NCBI GenBank assembly: GCA_964631605.1 | Contig: CAZVYG010000042.1 | Coordinates: 1-41,761, forward strand | Direction of reading: 5' to 3' | Origin: JARKQH01 sp964631605 | Lineage (GTDB): Bacteria; Verrucomicrobiota; Verrucomicrobiia; Limisphaerales; UBA8199 | DNA: 41,761 nt | Shown: piece after piece, positions 15,472 through 24,126 of the stretch | Position numbering within the stretch: position 1 is the stretch's first letter | Layout: each line of letters starts with the position of its first letter | Program-made: the position numbers and the translations under genes | The notes under the pieces: generated by a model | What the model was told of the DNA's origin: nothing | The model's database searches: none | Seen by the model: only the letters and a program-made list of their open reading frames with translations

Positions 15472-18400
15472 TGCCGGGTGCGATAAAACCGCTGTGGTGC
15501 GTTCACGGCGTCGTCATCCACAAAATTGAACCAGCCGTTCGAGCCGCTGATCGGGCCGCGGTCAAGCCAGTTCAAGAAGTCCGCGTTGGTCGTTATTTGG
15601 AGCGTATAGCTCCAGCCGGGCTCGCCGCTCCACAGCAGGTCAATGCGGCCATCCGGCAGGATTTTGATTCGTTCGAAGCGGGCGGGTTGAGGGGGCAGGA
15701 CGGTGAGCATGGCGGGCTGGCTCGTGGCCGCCCCGGCGACGTTGGTGATCTGAACGCGGTAAGGGCCGGCATCGGAGTATTGAACGTTGGAGCGGGTATA
15801 ATGGCTGGCGGTTGCGCCCGGGATATTCGTGCTGTTGAATTGCCACTGGTAGGCCAGCGGCTCGGCGCCCGAAGCCAGAACGGTGAAGGTGGCGTTGCTG
15901 GTCCATTTAACCGTCTGGGGTTCCGGCTCGAGCACGATGCCGGGGGCAACGGGGGCGGGCGTGGCGGGGACGATCTGCATGGCAACGATCCCGTTGCCCG
16001 AGCCCAGCGCATACACCCGGTCCCCACCGAAATCCACGGCTCCCGTGCCAGTGGAACTGTTGTCGTTATCGGTGGCAAAATTGGTCGAGGCGATGAACTG
16101 AGGCGTGGCGCCGTCCGTCAACAAGTCATAGAGACGGAAGTCGTTGCCCGTGACTCCCACATTGATGCCGCCCAGGAGGTTGAGGGAGGTGCTGACGCCA
16201 ATAGGCGCGATGGTAGCCGGGAAGCCGGGCGCGGGGTGGTTCCGCAGAGTGGTGCCCGTGCCTGACACGAGGTCAAATGCCACTTGCCTTAGGTTCTGCG
16301 AGGTGGCCTTCCCCCAGAAAGTATTGCCCGCGCCGAAAGCGGTTCCCAAGCCGAACGCGCCTGCGGGCGCATCCGGCACAACGATGAGCTTCGAGCTGAA
16401 CGTCAGGCCGTTGGACGTGGTCAGGACGGCGACCGCATTCCCAGCCCGCGAGCTGATGATGATCTGCGTGTTGGTCCCCGATCCGCGCGCGTCCAGCGTG
16501 TCGCCCCAGCGGTAGGCCGTGCCGGCCCCCGGGTCTCCCGCATAAGCCACCGTGGGAATGGTGGCCGGATTGTCATCGGCCCAGCGATAGAGCTTGAAGT
16601 CCGTGGTGGTGCCGTTGAGGGTCAGATTGCCGGCATACACCACGCCGTCGTCCGCGACCCCGACCATCAGCAGGTAATAGCTCGAGCTGTAGCCTCCGCT
16701 GATCCCGCTGGTGCTCATCGTCCATAGGTCCGACCCCGTGTCCGCATCCAGGACGTGCACACTCGGGGCCGTCCGGTTCACCAGAATCAAATGGCGGCTG
16801 ACGGGGTTGTAGGCCAGGCCCCGTTCATTGGGAGGCGAGGTAAAGGTGAGATAGCTTCGCGACCCGGGCGCCAAACTCCAGAGCACTTTCAAGCCCGTGG
16901 CAACGAAAGAGGGATTGACCGTCAGCAGCGCCGTGCGACTGGTCACCGCCCCATAGGCATTGGTAATCACAACGCTGTAACCGCCCGCCTGATTGGTTTG
17001 GACTCCCGCCAGCAGCAGTTGACTCGATGTTGCTCCGGGGAGGTTGGTGTTGTTGAACCGCCATTGGTAGCCAAAGGGAGTGGTCCCGTTCACCGAAACA
17101 CTGAAGGTCACATTGCTGCCCTGGGCGACGGTCAGGCTCTCGGGTTGCGCGGTGATGACCGGCGGCCCGCCGGCGCTCAACGCGAAGTTCTGTTCATACA
17201 TGTTCCCCGTGACTTGGCCAATCGCCACCGTCACCGTGGCGGCGGCGGGGCTGAAACCATTCAGGCTTGCGGTTAAGTTGTAAGTGCCGGGGGGCAGATC
17301 AATGAACGCATAAAAGCCCGTGCCATCCACGTACATGCTCCTGTTGACGGGCCCGGAGAGGGTGACGACCGCATGATCGGCCCAGGCGCCCGTCGCCCCA
17401 ATTGTTACCGTTCCCATCACATGGCCTTTCGTGGGCGAAGTCTTCCAGGGCATCGGCGGAATATCGGCCCAGTTGGTGGTCACTTGTGTGACGAGCGAGG
17501 GACTGAACCCGGCCCAGGTCCCCCCGCTGTAAGGTACCCGATACGAATACCCGCTGAACCCTGCTGCGTAATTTCCGGCCGGCGAGGGGTTCCGTGTCAT
17601 TTGCAGTTCCAAAATCGCGTTGGCCAGTGAATTCAGATAGGTCCCGGGGCCGATCACCATCTGTCGGTTGAACCGCCGGTCCTTTTCAAAGTTCATCCAG
17701 CGGGTATAATCATTCGGCAGGCTTGCCCAGTTGTAATACGTCATCGGCACGGCGAGGTCCACGATTCCCTCCTCCATCCAACTGTCCCAATCCGAATACA
17801 CATCATAATACGGCCGCGTCGCACGGAACGCCGCGCGCGTCGAGGCCGTCGGCGACGGATTCCATGTCACAAAGGCTCCCGATTGCTTGATCCACGGCTT
17901 GGTCTTCTGAATGCGCGCATACATCTGCCGCACAAACGCGGTCACCTGGTCGCGCCGCCATTGCTTGAATTGCTCGTCCGAGGCCGAAGGCTCGCCCGTC
18001 AGCCCGTAGCGGGCATTGTAGCGCGCCACGCTGGTGGGATTGAACCCCTCCGTGTTCGCCTCGAAACGGACGTAATCGTAATGGATGCCGTCAATGTGAC
18101 CGTCCGTGCCGCCCGGACCGGCCGTCGTCTGAAAGTTCACCAGGTCCAGATGCGCGTTGACCAGGTATTCCAAGACCTTGGGATGGCCCGGATCGAACGC
18201 GCCGTCGGCGTTTTCTTCGCCGCTGGTGGACCCCACCCGGGTCGGCCAATAGTTCTCCGGGTTGTTCGGGTCGCTGTGCTGGGTATAAACCAATCCTTTG
18301 GCCGTCTTAAAAACCACCGACCAGCAATGGACTTCGATCCGCTTCTTGCCGCCCGTGGTGTCATGAGCGGCCTTGATCATGGCTGCCAGGGCGTTGAAAT

Positions 18401-18761
18401 TGGCGGGCGACAGGCCCGACATGTAAGGCTCGCCCACCCCCGAAGGGTAACAGGTATCGAACCGCCGCCGCACCTGCACGATCACGGCGTTGCAGTTGGC
18501 CTCGCGGATGGTTCCCAGGCTGCTCGGGTTGCCCGGCACACCCAGCAGGGTGTCCACCTGGCTCTGATTCAGAAACCCGGCCCCCCAGCCGTCCACCCAC
18601 CATGCCCGGTATTCCTGACCCACCAAGGGTTCTGCCACCGCCCAGAGAAGCAGGGCGGCCGTCAGCCCTGCCGCCGCGCGGCGGAAGCGCGGGTGGCCCC
18701 GGGAAAAGGAGGCGCGGGCATTCTGTGGGGGGGTGTGAAAAGGCGTTTTGGAGGAGGTCAC
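15468..18761 (-). CDS. Secreted GHL10-type glycoside hydrolase with Ig-like domains
   Basis: A 1097-residue exported protein starting at a GTG, with a long basic n-region and a signal core near 31-48 (GLTAALLLWAVAEPLVG). Residues 50-430 match the glycosyl-hydrolase-like 10 barrel (YngK type): YRAWWVDGWG at the first strand, CNAVIVQVRRR, DGIHYDYVRF at 224-233 and DLAVPMTYYNW. These proteins are thought to act on cell-wall or related glycans. A carboxypeptidase-regulatory-like fold follows (about 445-515, DLPPGTYNLTASLNGFSP), then an Ig-like domain (525-610), a beta-propeller-like region (615-930), a second Ig-like domain (935-1015) and the shared C-terminal module (1022-1097, ending RFYRTRQ). 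It is the first gene of a trio with the NHL-like and NlpC/P60-like proteins. Confidence 0.78.
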   Translation of the reverse strand: MTSSKTPFHTPPQNARASFSRGHPRFRRAAAGLTAALLLWAVAEPLVGQEYRAWWVDGWGAGFLNQSQVDTLLGVPGNPSSLGTIREANCNAVIVQVRRRFDTCYPSGVGEPYMSGLSPANFNALAAMIKAAHDTTGGKKRIEVHCWSVVFKTAKGLVYTQHSDPNNPENYWPTRVGSTSGEENADGAFDPGHPKVLEYLVNAHLDLVNFQTTAGPGGTDGHIDGIHYDYVRFEANTEGFNPTSVARYNARYGLTGEPSASDEQFKQWRRDQVTAFVRQMYARIQKTKPWIKQSGAFVTWNPSPTASTRAAFRATRPYYDVYSDWDSWMEEGIVDLAVPMTYYNWASLPNDYTRWMNFEKDRRFNRQMVIGPGTYLNSLANAILELQMTRNPSPAGNYAAGFSGYSYRVPYSGGTWAGFSPSLVTQVTTNWADIPPMPWKTSPTKGHVMGTVTIGATGAWADHAVVTLSGPVNRSMYVDGTGFYAFIDLPPGTYNLTASLNGFSPAAATVTVAIGQVTGNMYEQNFALSAGGPPVITAQPESLTVAQGSNVTFSVSVNGTTPFGYQWRFNNTNLPGATSSQLLLAGVQTNQAGGYSVVITNAYGAVTSRTALLTVNPSFVATGLKVLWSLAPGSRSYLTFTSPPNERGLAYNPVSRHLILVNRTAPSVHVLDADTGSDLWTMSTSGISGGYSSSYYLLMVGVADDGVVYAGNLTLNGTTTDFKLYRWADDNPATIPTVAYAGDPGAGTAYRWGDTLDARGSGTNTQIIISSRAGNAVAVLTTSNGLTFSSKLIVVPDAPAGAFGLGTAFGAGNTFWGKATSQNLRQVAFDLVSGTGTTLRNHPAPGFPATIAPIGVSTSLNLLGGINVGVTGNDFRLYDLLTDGATPQFIASTNFATDNDNSSTGTGAVDFGGDRVYALGSGNGIVAMQIVPATPAPVAPGIVLEPEPQTVKWTSNATFTVLASGAEPLAYQWQFNSTNIPGATASHYTRSNVQYSDAGPYRVQITNVAGAATSQPAMLTVLPPQPARFERIKILPDGRIDLLWSGEPGWSYTLQITTNADFLNWLDRGPISGSNGWFNFVDDDAVNAPQRFYRTRQ

Positions 18762-19134
18762 GGCTTCGAGGTTCTATGGTTTCAATGCACTACACATACC
18801 CGGACAGAGCGCCGGCAGGCCGCCTGATCCGCCCGTACTACCCATAATAAACCCTATCCGAGCTGACGCAATCAAGCAAAAAGGACGCCTGAATTGCGGA
18901 AACGGCGTGTCCGGCAGCCCGGTCGCCCCCTCGGCTCGGGCTGCCCGCTGACCGGGACCGAAAGCGCAGGTGGAAACACTCGTGTCGCCACGTTATCCCT
19001 CCCGCACGCCCCTAAATCCAACGCGCCCGAGTCCCGGCGCAGTCCTGGGTGCGGGCGGCGCCAGCCCCGCCTGGAGATGAATTTGGCAGTGTTCAAACGG
19101 GATCGCCTTTGATTGAATCGCCAAAAGCCAGAAT
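18762..19134. other. Divergent intergenic region
   Basis: This separates the minus-strand GHL10 gene from the plus-strand genes starting at 19135. Reading frames inside it have no start or composition that suggests a protein. It holds the hairpin at 18913-18945 and should contain promoters for both directions; no clear -35/-10 pair with good spacing could be named. Confidence 0.5.
18913..18945. other. Hairpin in divergent intergenic region
   Basis: GGCAGCCCG (18913-18921) pairs exactly with CGGGCTGCC (18937-18945) across a 15-base C-rich loop. There is no T-run. It lies about 190 bases upstream of the small ORF at 19135 and could be a leader structure or a repeat-element remnant. Confidence 0.35.
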
Positions 19135-19299
19135 ATGAAAAGACTAATCCTTTGCGCGCTCACGGCCTGCCTGGCTGTCGCGGTCTGGGGCCAAACCAAC
19201 CTGCACGGCTGGCCGGACATCGGCAAAGACATGGAACTGTTTGCGGATTGGTTCGACGAACACCTTCGCGGGCTTACGGCAAAGCCTGCGGGTTCGTGA
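19135..19299 (+). CDS. Small secreted peptide (54 residues) or 5' remnant of a secreted protein
   Basis: The ATG at 19135 opens a 54-codon frame with a clear signal peptide (MKRLILCALTACLAVAVWGQ, cleavage near residue 20). A short mature part contains HGWPDIGKDMELFADWFDEH and ends in PAGS before TGA at 19297-19299. The downstream glycosidase-like frame can start at 19300 or 19333, so the two are nearly contiguous. It could be a genuine small exported peptide, or the surviving 5' end of a deleted secreted gene. I do not recognise the mature part. Confidence 0.45.
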   Translation: MKRLILCALTACLAVAVWGQTNLHGWPDIGKDMELFADWFDEHLRGLTAKPAGS

Positions 19300-19332
19300 G
19301 TGCGACCGCAGATAAAAAAATTCCGAGCCGTT

Positions 19333-20481
19333 ATGGAAGATCAATCCCACACTCAAATCGCAACGTTCACCAGCCGGCGGCAGTTCCTGGTCCAGGCAGG
19401 AGTGGCGGTCCTGGCCGCCGCCGCGGCTCCGGCTGCCGCCATCGCTGGCAATCCGCCGCCAGGTCCCACTGACGGCACGACCATCATGGACTTCGAGCGC
19501 AAGCTGAAGCGGATGCGTTTCGAGCACTACCGCCATCCGCCCGTGGATATTCTCAAGGAGGGCTTCCGGCCGGTCGGCGGCAAAATCGCCGATTTCGCCA
19601 CCGCGCGGCAGGGGGGACGCGACCACTTCTTTTACATCGAGCGCCGGCTGCAGGAAGGCACGCCGTTTTATCCCGGGCATGAGATCTATTTCGGTCACGC
19701 GTCCACGGCGGACTTCTTTGCGTGGGAGGTGCATGATCCGGTGATGCTGGTCCGGCCGGGCACCTGGGAGGAAGCTCACGTTTGGGCGCCGTGCATTCTG
19801 GCCGAAAAAGCTCAGTTTATCATGGCCTACACCGGCCTGAACCGGCATCTGTCTCAGGACATTGGCTTGGCTTCGAGCCGGGACCTTTTCGAATGGAAAC
19901 GCTGGCCGGGCAATCCGTTGTCGCCGTGCCGGAACGCGCCCTGGGCGGCTTGGTGGGACGACGACATTGCCAGTTGCCGCGACCCGCACCTGTTGCGCCA
20001 CGACGGCCGCGTGTGGATGGTTTACACGGCCAACACTCGCGAGGGGGCGGCCTGCCTGGCCTTGGCGAGCAGCCGGGACTTCAAAAGATGGAAGGATCAT
20101 GGACCGATCATCACGGGCCCGACCGCGGGCTACGAACCGAGCCTGACGGGTGGGCATCTCCAGGGCAGCTTTGAATCCGCCAACCTCTCATTCCGCGAAG
20201 GACGGTGGCTCCTGCTGACCAAGGCGCCGATCCGGAATGCGGCCGTGCGGACTTGGGCTGCCGTCAGCGAGCGGCCCGACAAGTTCGACCTCGAACAAAT
20301 GTGGCCTTTCTGGAAGGACGCCATTGGCGTCGAGGTGGTCCGTAACCAGGGGACGCGCTCCCTGGTGGCGGGGATGGTGGGTGGCTACCTGCGCTTTGCC
20401 GAGGTGGACTGGGCCGAGACCCGGCCCTCAGCCCGAGAAATCAAGGACCGCGAGACCTTGCGGGGATGGAACCCGGTTTGA
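19333..20481 (+). CDS. Tat-exported five-bladed propeller glycosidase (GH32/GH43/GH130-like)
   Basis: A 382-residue protein with a twin-arginine signal: TSRRQFLVQAGVAVLAAAAA at about residues 13-32, ending in an Ala-rich cleavage region. The body shows the repeating blades of five-bladed glycosidases: HEIYFGHASTADFFAWEVHD, then ASSRDLFEWKRWPGNPL, CRDPHLLRHDGRVWMVYTA with the Arg-Asp-Pro signature, and ASSRDFKRWKDHGPI. Tat export suggests folding before export, perhaps around a cofactor or metal. Start at the ATG at 19333; a GTG at 19300 directly after the preceding stop is an alternative that would add 11 residues. The family within the propeller clans and the sugar substrate are not resolved. 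Confidence 0.72.
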   Translation: MEDQSHTQIATFTSRRQFLVQAGVAVLAAAAAPAAAIAGNPPPGPTDGTTIMDFERKLKRMRFEHYRHPPVDILKEGFRPVGGKIADFATARQGGRDHFFYIERRLQEGTPFYPGHEIYFGHASTADFFAWEVHDPVMLVRPGTWEEAHVWAPCILAEKAQFIMAYTGLNRHLSQDIGLASSRDLFEWKRWPGNPLSPCRNAPWAAWWDDDIASCRDPHLLRHDGRVWMVYTANTREGAACLALASSRDFKRWKDHGPIITGPTAGYEPSLTGGHLQGSFESANLSFREGRWLLLTKAPIRNAAVRTWAAVSERPDKFDLEQMWPFWKDAIGVEVVRNQGTRSLVAGMVGGYLRFAEVDWAETRPSAREIKDRETLRGWNPV

Positions 20482-20569
20482 ACGTGTGGCATTGCCGGCT
20501 TTGTGGAGTTTTGGGCTGCGCCGCTTTTTGCCAGCGCAGGTCTGCATCGGCTCTCTGGCTCGAGCCCGT

Positions 20570-22213
20570 TCAGCGTTTCTCCTGCCGCGTGACAATGGGC
20601 ACGTAGCCGGCCTCCAGGCCGGGGGGCGGTGTCACCAGCAGAGCGGGATCCAGCGAAACCAACCTGCCCCGGCTGGGCGGGGCCATATAGTCGCGGTCCG
20701 TTGTCCAGTGCGCATGCAGTTTTTCCACGAAAGCTTGCAGCTTGGCCTGCTTGTCCGGGCTCCAGTGGTATTGCTGGAACGATGGCTGATCCACGAAGCG
20801 ATACCAGGAGTAGGTCACCACCGACCCATCCGCGAGCCGCGCGGTAAAGGGGCCAACTTTTGGGCCGGGTTTGACCCAGGCGCCAGCGGCCGGCGAGGTA
20901 TAAGGCGGACCCGGTTCGGCCATTTTGAACCGAGCCTCGGCCAGTTTGGTTTCGGCGGGCACCGCTGCGGCCGGCACGGCAATCCGTTCCTCACCCACAT
21001 GCTTGAAGTACTGGGGAAACAAGCCCTTGGTGCCGGCATCGTTGGTCAACCATTGCAATCCCCAAACGTTGCCCTCGAAAATCCGGGTGTCGAAGCAACG
21101 TTCCACTCCGGTTATTGTCCTGCCACCCTGGTCATACCGGGGGGTGCGAGTGGTCAATTGGGGTTTCCAGGCCTGCTTTTGATCGAAGCGGCCGGAACAT
21201 GAGGGCCCGCCGTTGCGCCACGCTTTGAAGGCATCGTAAAGTGCCGCTTTGGAAAAATAGGTTACGTCCTGCACCAAAACCGCCCGGCCCTGGTCATCCA
21301 CTGGGAATTGGAGCTTGGGGATCCGGGAATAGGCGATTCCCTGCGCATCCCGGCTCTCGAAGCGCGGCACGGTGTTGATCTCCATGGCCCCGCCGCCCAT
21401 AACACCCGGCCGCGCATCAAGTCCGCGCCCATAAAGAAATGGGTAATTGAAGAGCTTCCCAATTTTGCTCCACGTCTCCGGGATGTAATAGGCAATGGGG
21501 CCCCTGAAGTTGTGGGCGCTGAGAAAACAAGTCCAGCTTTGGTCACCCGTTGGCGGGTCGTCCGTGGTTGGATCCGTGAACGGCAGCGCCATCCAGGTGT
21601 AGCCCAAAAACTCGCCGTTTGGATTGCCTGCAAAAGGCAGGCCGTCGGGGGGAATCAACAGCCGATTGCTCAATTGGGCGATGCCCAGGCGGTTGTCGGG
21701 GAGCGCCTGGTTGCTGTAGAAAAACGACCAGCCGGGCGAACCAATCTCGTAGTCGTAGCATTGGGGAGTGCCATTCATGCTGAACTTGGGCGGGCCATAG
21801 CGGAAGTGGTTGCCCGCCCAGTAGCCCAGTCCGCCTTCGATCGTCTGGAACACGCTGCTCCAGGTGGGCCCGCGCGGCTTCCATTTCCGGGCCAGCGTGC
21901 CCTCAGGGGCCAGCGGTTTGTCCTGGTTGTCCGAGTTGTCCGGCAAGATCCAGGCGCTGGGCAGGCCAATTTGAAAACCGGCCAGGGGCTGATCCACCAG
22001 CGGCCAGACGGCGGCGTAAAATCCCATGCCGGCGCTGTAGGGGGACTGCGGCGGGGGCGGCCCGTGGTGGAAGCCGATGTAACCGTGCAAACCGTCGGAG
22101 TGCACGGCAACGTTTCCCATGCCCGCTTTTGGGACGTTGGGCTGGGCGAGGCCCGCCGAGCACAGCAGCACAGGGGTGAGGAGGAGGAGGGGGAGGTGAA
22201 GGAGTTTGTTCAA
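20570..22213 (-). CDS. Secreted protein of unknown function
   Basis: A 547-residue exported protein; signal peptide residues 1-23 (LLHLPLLLLTPVLLCSAGLAQ). The mature part is rich in Gly, Pro and aromatic residues, with segments such as GLHGYIGFHHGPPPPQSPYS and ALPDNRLGIAQLSNRLLIPP, and it ends in a basic tail. I see no catalytic motif, membrane segment or internal repeat that I recognise. The gene converges on the Tat-exported glycosidase and follows a sulfatase gene 132 bases upstream on the same strand, so a role with polysaccharides is possible by context only. The frame is intact and the composition is that of a real exported protein. Confidence 0.7.
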   Translation of the reverse strand: MNKLLHLPLLLLTPVLLCSAGLAQPNVPKAGMGNVAVHSDGLHGYIGFHHGPPPPQSPYSAGMGFYAAVWPLVDQPLAGFQIGLPSAWILPDNSDNQDKPLAPEGTLARKWKPRGPTWSSVFQTIEGGLGYWAGNHFRYGPPKFSMNGTPQCYDYEIGSPGWSFFYSNQALPDNRLGIAQLSNRLLIPPDGLPFAGNPNGEFLGYTWMALPFTDPTTDDPPTGDQSWTCFLSAHNFRGPIAYYIPETWSKIGKLFNYPFLYGRGLDARPGVMGGGAMEINTVPRFESRDAQGIAYSRIPKLQFPVDDQGRAVLVQDVTYFSKAALYDAFKAWRNGGPSCSGRFDQKQAWKPQLTTRTPRYDQGGRTITGVERCFDTRIFEGNVWGLQWLTNDAGTKGLFPQYFKHVGEERIAVPAAAVPAETKLAEARFKMAEPGPPYTSPAAGAWVKPGPKVGPFTARLADGSVVTYSWYRFVDQPSFQQYHWSPDKQAKLQAFVEKLHAHWTTDRDYMAPPSRGRLVSLDPALLVTPPPGLEAGYVPIVTRQEKR

Positions 22214-22345
22214 GGCGGTCTGTTTTTATGGGGTTGCGCACCTGCACACCATGTTTTCCCGCGCGGCATCCCAACACACCAGGCGCTGTTTTTGGCGGGC
22301 TTGCAACGACACGGGGGAAGTGGCTGTCTGCACTGCATCAGGCCC

Positions 22346-23920
22346 TCAGTGGGCGTTTTGGTGGATGGGTTGATCCACCACAAAGGGTGCGGGAAAATCT
22401 GCGGCGCGTTCGCCGCCGCGGCTGCGCAGGCGTTTGTTGTTGGAGCCCCCCAGCGGGGCGTTCAGCGGAATCTCCATGCCCCCCAATTCCGCCATCATCG
22501 TGTACAGGCGCGACTCCAAATCGCGCGCCACGCCTTGATACTGCGGCTCATAAAGCAGGTTTTTCGTTTCCTGCGGATCCTTTTGCAGGTCATAAAGTTC
22601 ATCCGCATCCCAGAGCCCGTAATAGGTGATGTATTTGTAACGGTCGCCGCGGAGGGCAAAGGTGGTGGGAGTTTGCGGGAAATTCTTCTCCCAATAATAG
22701 ACGTAAAGGAAGTGCTCGCGCCAGGGGATGGCGCGGCCCTGGGCGAGGGGAAGGAAGCTGCGGCCGTCCAGATGCGGGGGCGCGGCGATGCCGGCCGCCG
22801 CCAGGATCGTGGGTGCGATGTCAATGTTCGCCACGGCCTGCGTGATGACCGTGCCGCCCTGGAACAGCGCCGGACACCGCAGCAACAACGGCACCCGGAT
22901 CGAGGTTTCGTAAGCGACGCGTTTATCAATCAAGCCGTGCTCGCCAAACATGAAGCCGTTGTCGCCCATGTAGATCACCAGGGTCTCGTCGGCGATGCCC
23001 ATCTTCCGCAACTGCGCCATCACCCGCCCGATGCTGTCGTCCACGCCGGAAAGGGTTTCGCAATAACGTTTGTAGTAGCGTTCAATGTCGAGCGCGCTGT
23101 GATACGGAAAGTCCACACCGTGCCAACTGTTGCGCTGATCGCGCAACCAACGGGGGCTCGTGCCGGTCTGCTTTGCCGCCGGCGCCTGAGTTTCCGGCCG
23201 TCGAAAGGGTTTGTCTTGAAACCGGCCCTCGTGCCTCGGGGCAGGCGTGAAATTCGCATGAACCGCCTTGTGTGAAAGGTAGAGAAAGAACGGTTTTTGT
23301 GCCGGCTGCTGCTGCGAGAGCCACTGGATGGCATAGTCGGTCAGTTCGTCGGTGATATAGCCCTGTTGCTTCACGCGCTGGCCGTTGACGTTCAGGGTGT
23401 AGTTGGGATTCGGCGGCAGATACTCGCCCTGGCCGCGAAAACTGATCCAGTAATCAAACCCCGGCTGCGGATCATCGCTCTCACCGCCCATGTGCCACTT
23501 GCCGATGAACGCCGTGGCATAACCGGCCTTTTGCAGATATTGCGGAAAGAAGAGGGTGCCTGGCGGAATCGGCCGGTTGTTGTCAATCACCCGATGGCGG
23601 AACGTGTACAGCCCGGTGAGAATCGAAGCCCGACTCGGCGAACACAGCGACGTCGTCACCAGCGCGTTGCGGCAATAGACTCCTTCGCGAGCCAGCGCAT
23701 CCATCTCGGGAGTTTGCGCGAACTGATGCCCGAGGAAACTCATGGCATCGTAACGATGGTCATCCGTGAGGATGAAGACCACGTTTCGCGGCTTTACGCC
23801 GGGCACGCGTTGCACGGTAACTTCTTTGGGAACGGGCGCGACCGCGGCGCTGGCAGGGCCGCCGCCGAGAAGAAGGCCGGCAAGGGCGAGGCCGGAGGCA
23901 GCAAACAGTTTCATGCTCAT
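22346..23920 (-). CDS. Sulfatase (S1 family), secreted
   Basis: A 524-residue periplasmic or exported sulfatase with a signal peptide (about residues 1-26). NVVFILTDDHRYDAMS carries the metal-binding Asp-Asp pair. TTSLCSPSRASILTG holds the formylglycine motif C-S-P-S-R with Cys93, and GKWHMGGESDD and YMGDNGFMFGEHG are conserved active-site segments. Length and motifs are normal for family S1, so it should hydrolyse sulfate esters from sugars after activation by a formylglycine-generating enzyme, which is not in this window. The layout recalls GlcNAc-6-sulfatase/heparan-type members, but the substrate is uncertain. Start is the ATG at 23920; the ATG at 23914 is nearly as good. Confidence 0.88.
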   Translation of the reverse strand: MSMKLFAASGLALAGLLLGGGPASAAVAPVPKEVTVQRVPGVKPRNVVFILTDDHRYDAMSFLGHQFAQTPEMDALAREGVYCRNALVTTSLCSPSRASILTGLYTFRHRVIDNNRPIPPGTLFFPQYLQKAGYATAFIGKWHMGGESDDPQPGFDYWISFRGQGEYLPPNPNYTLNVNGQRVKQQGYITDELTDYAIQWLSQQQPAQKPFFLYLSHKAVHANFTPAPRHEGRFQDKPFRRPETQAPAAKQTGTSPRWLRDQRNSWHGVDFPYHSALDIERYYKRYCETLSGVDDSIGRVMAQLRKMGIADETLVIYMGDNGFMFGEHGLIDKRVAYETSIRVPLLLRCPALFQGGTVITQAVANIDIAPTILAAAGIAAPPHLDGRSFLPLAQGRAIPWREHFLYVYYWEKNFPQTPTTFALRGDRYKYITYYGLWDADELYDLQKDPQETKNLLYEPQYQGVARDLESRLYTMMAELGGMEIPLNAPLGGSNNKRLRSRGGERAADFPAPFVVDQPIHQNAH

Positions 23921-23977
23921 GCCACAGGCTTGCAAACCTCCGGCATCACGGCAATTCTTTCCGGCCGACCCATGCCA

Positions 23978-24079
23978 CTATTTCTCGCGGGTGAACTCGT
24001 TAAGGGCCCGGTTGTCTTTTTGCCAGATTTGGCGGATGGTTTCCTCCTGGCCGAAGCCGTCCGGGGATGCCGGCGCCAC
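23978..24079 (-). pseudogene. Coding-like fragment upstream of the sulfatase
   Basis: Between the pseudopilin stop and the sulfatase start, one minus-strand frame is strikingly protein-like. From a GTG at 24079 it encodes 33 residues including GFGQEETIRQIWQKDNRALN and ends FTREK before TAG. The frame stays open further upstream without an ATG. It resembles the intact C-terminus of a protein whose front has been lost, but might be a tiny gene. I do not recognise the family. Confidence 0.3.
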
Positions 24080-24126
24080 CAGCCTTGGTGTCCTTCTTAG
24101 GGGCAGGACTTGAGCTAGAAGGCCAT

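Noticed and set aside
20516..20539. CTGCGC / GCGCAG stem between two convergent genes as a bidirectional terminator
   Set aside because: Only 6 bp with a 12-base loop and no T-run outside the loop; too weak to call.
21308..23275. Plus-strand open frame of 655 codons across the unknown secreted protein and the sulfatase
   Set aside because: It spans the gap between two real minus-strand genes, lacks any domain, and has shadow composition.
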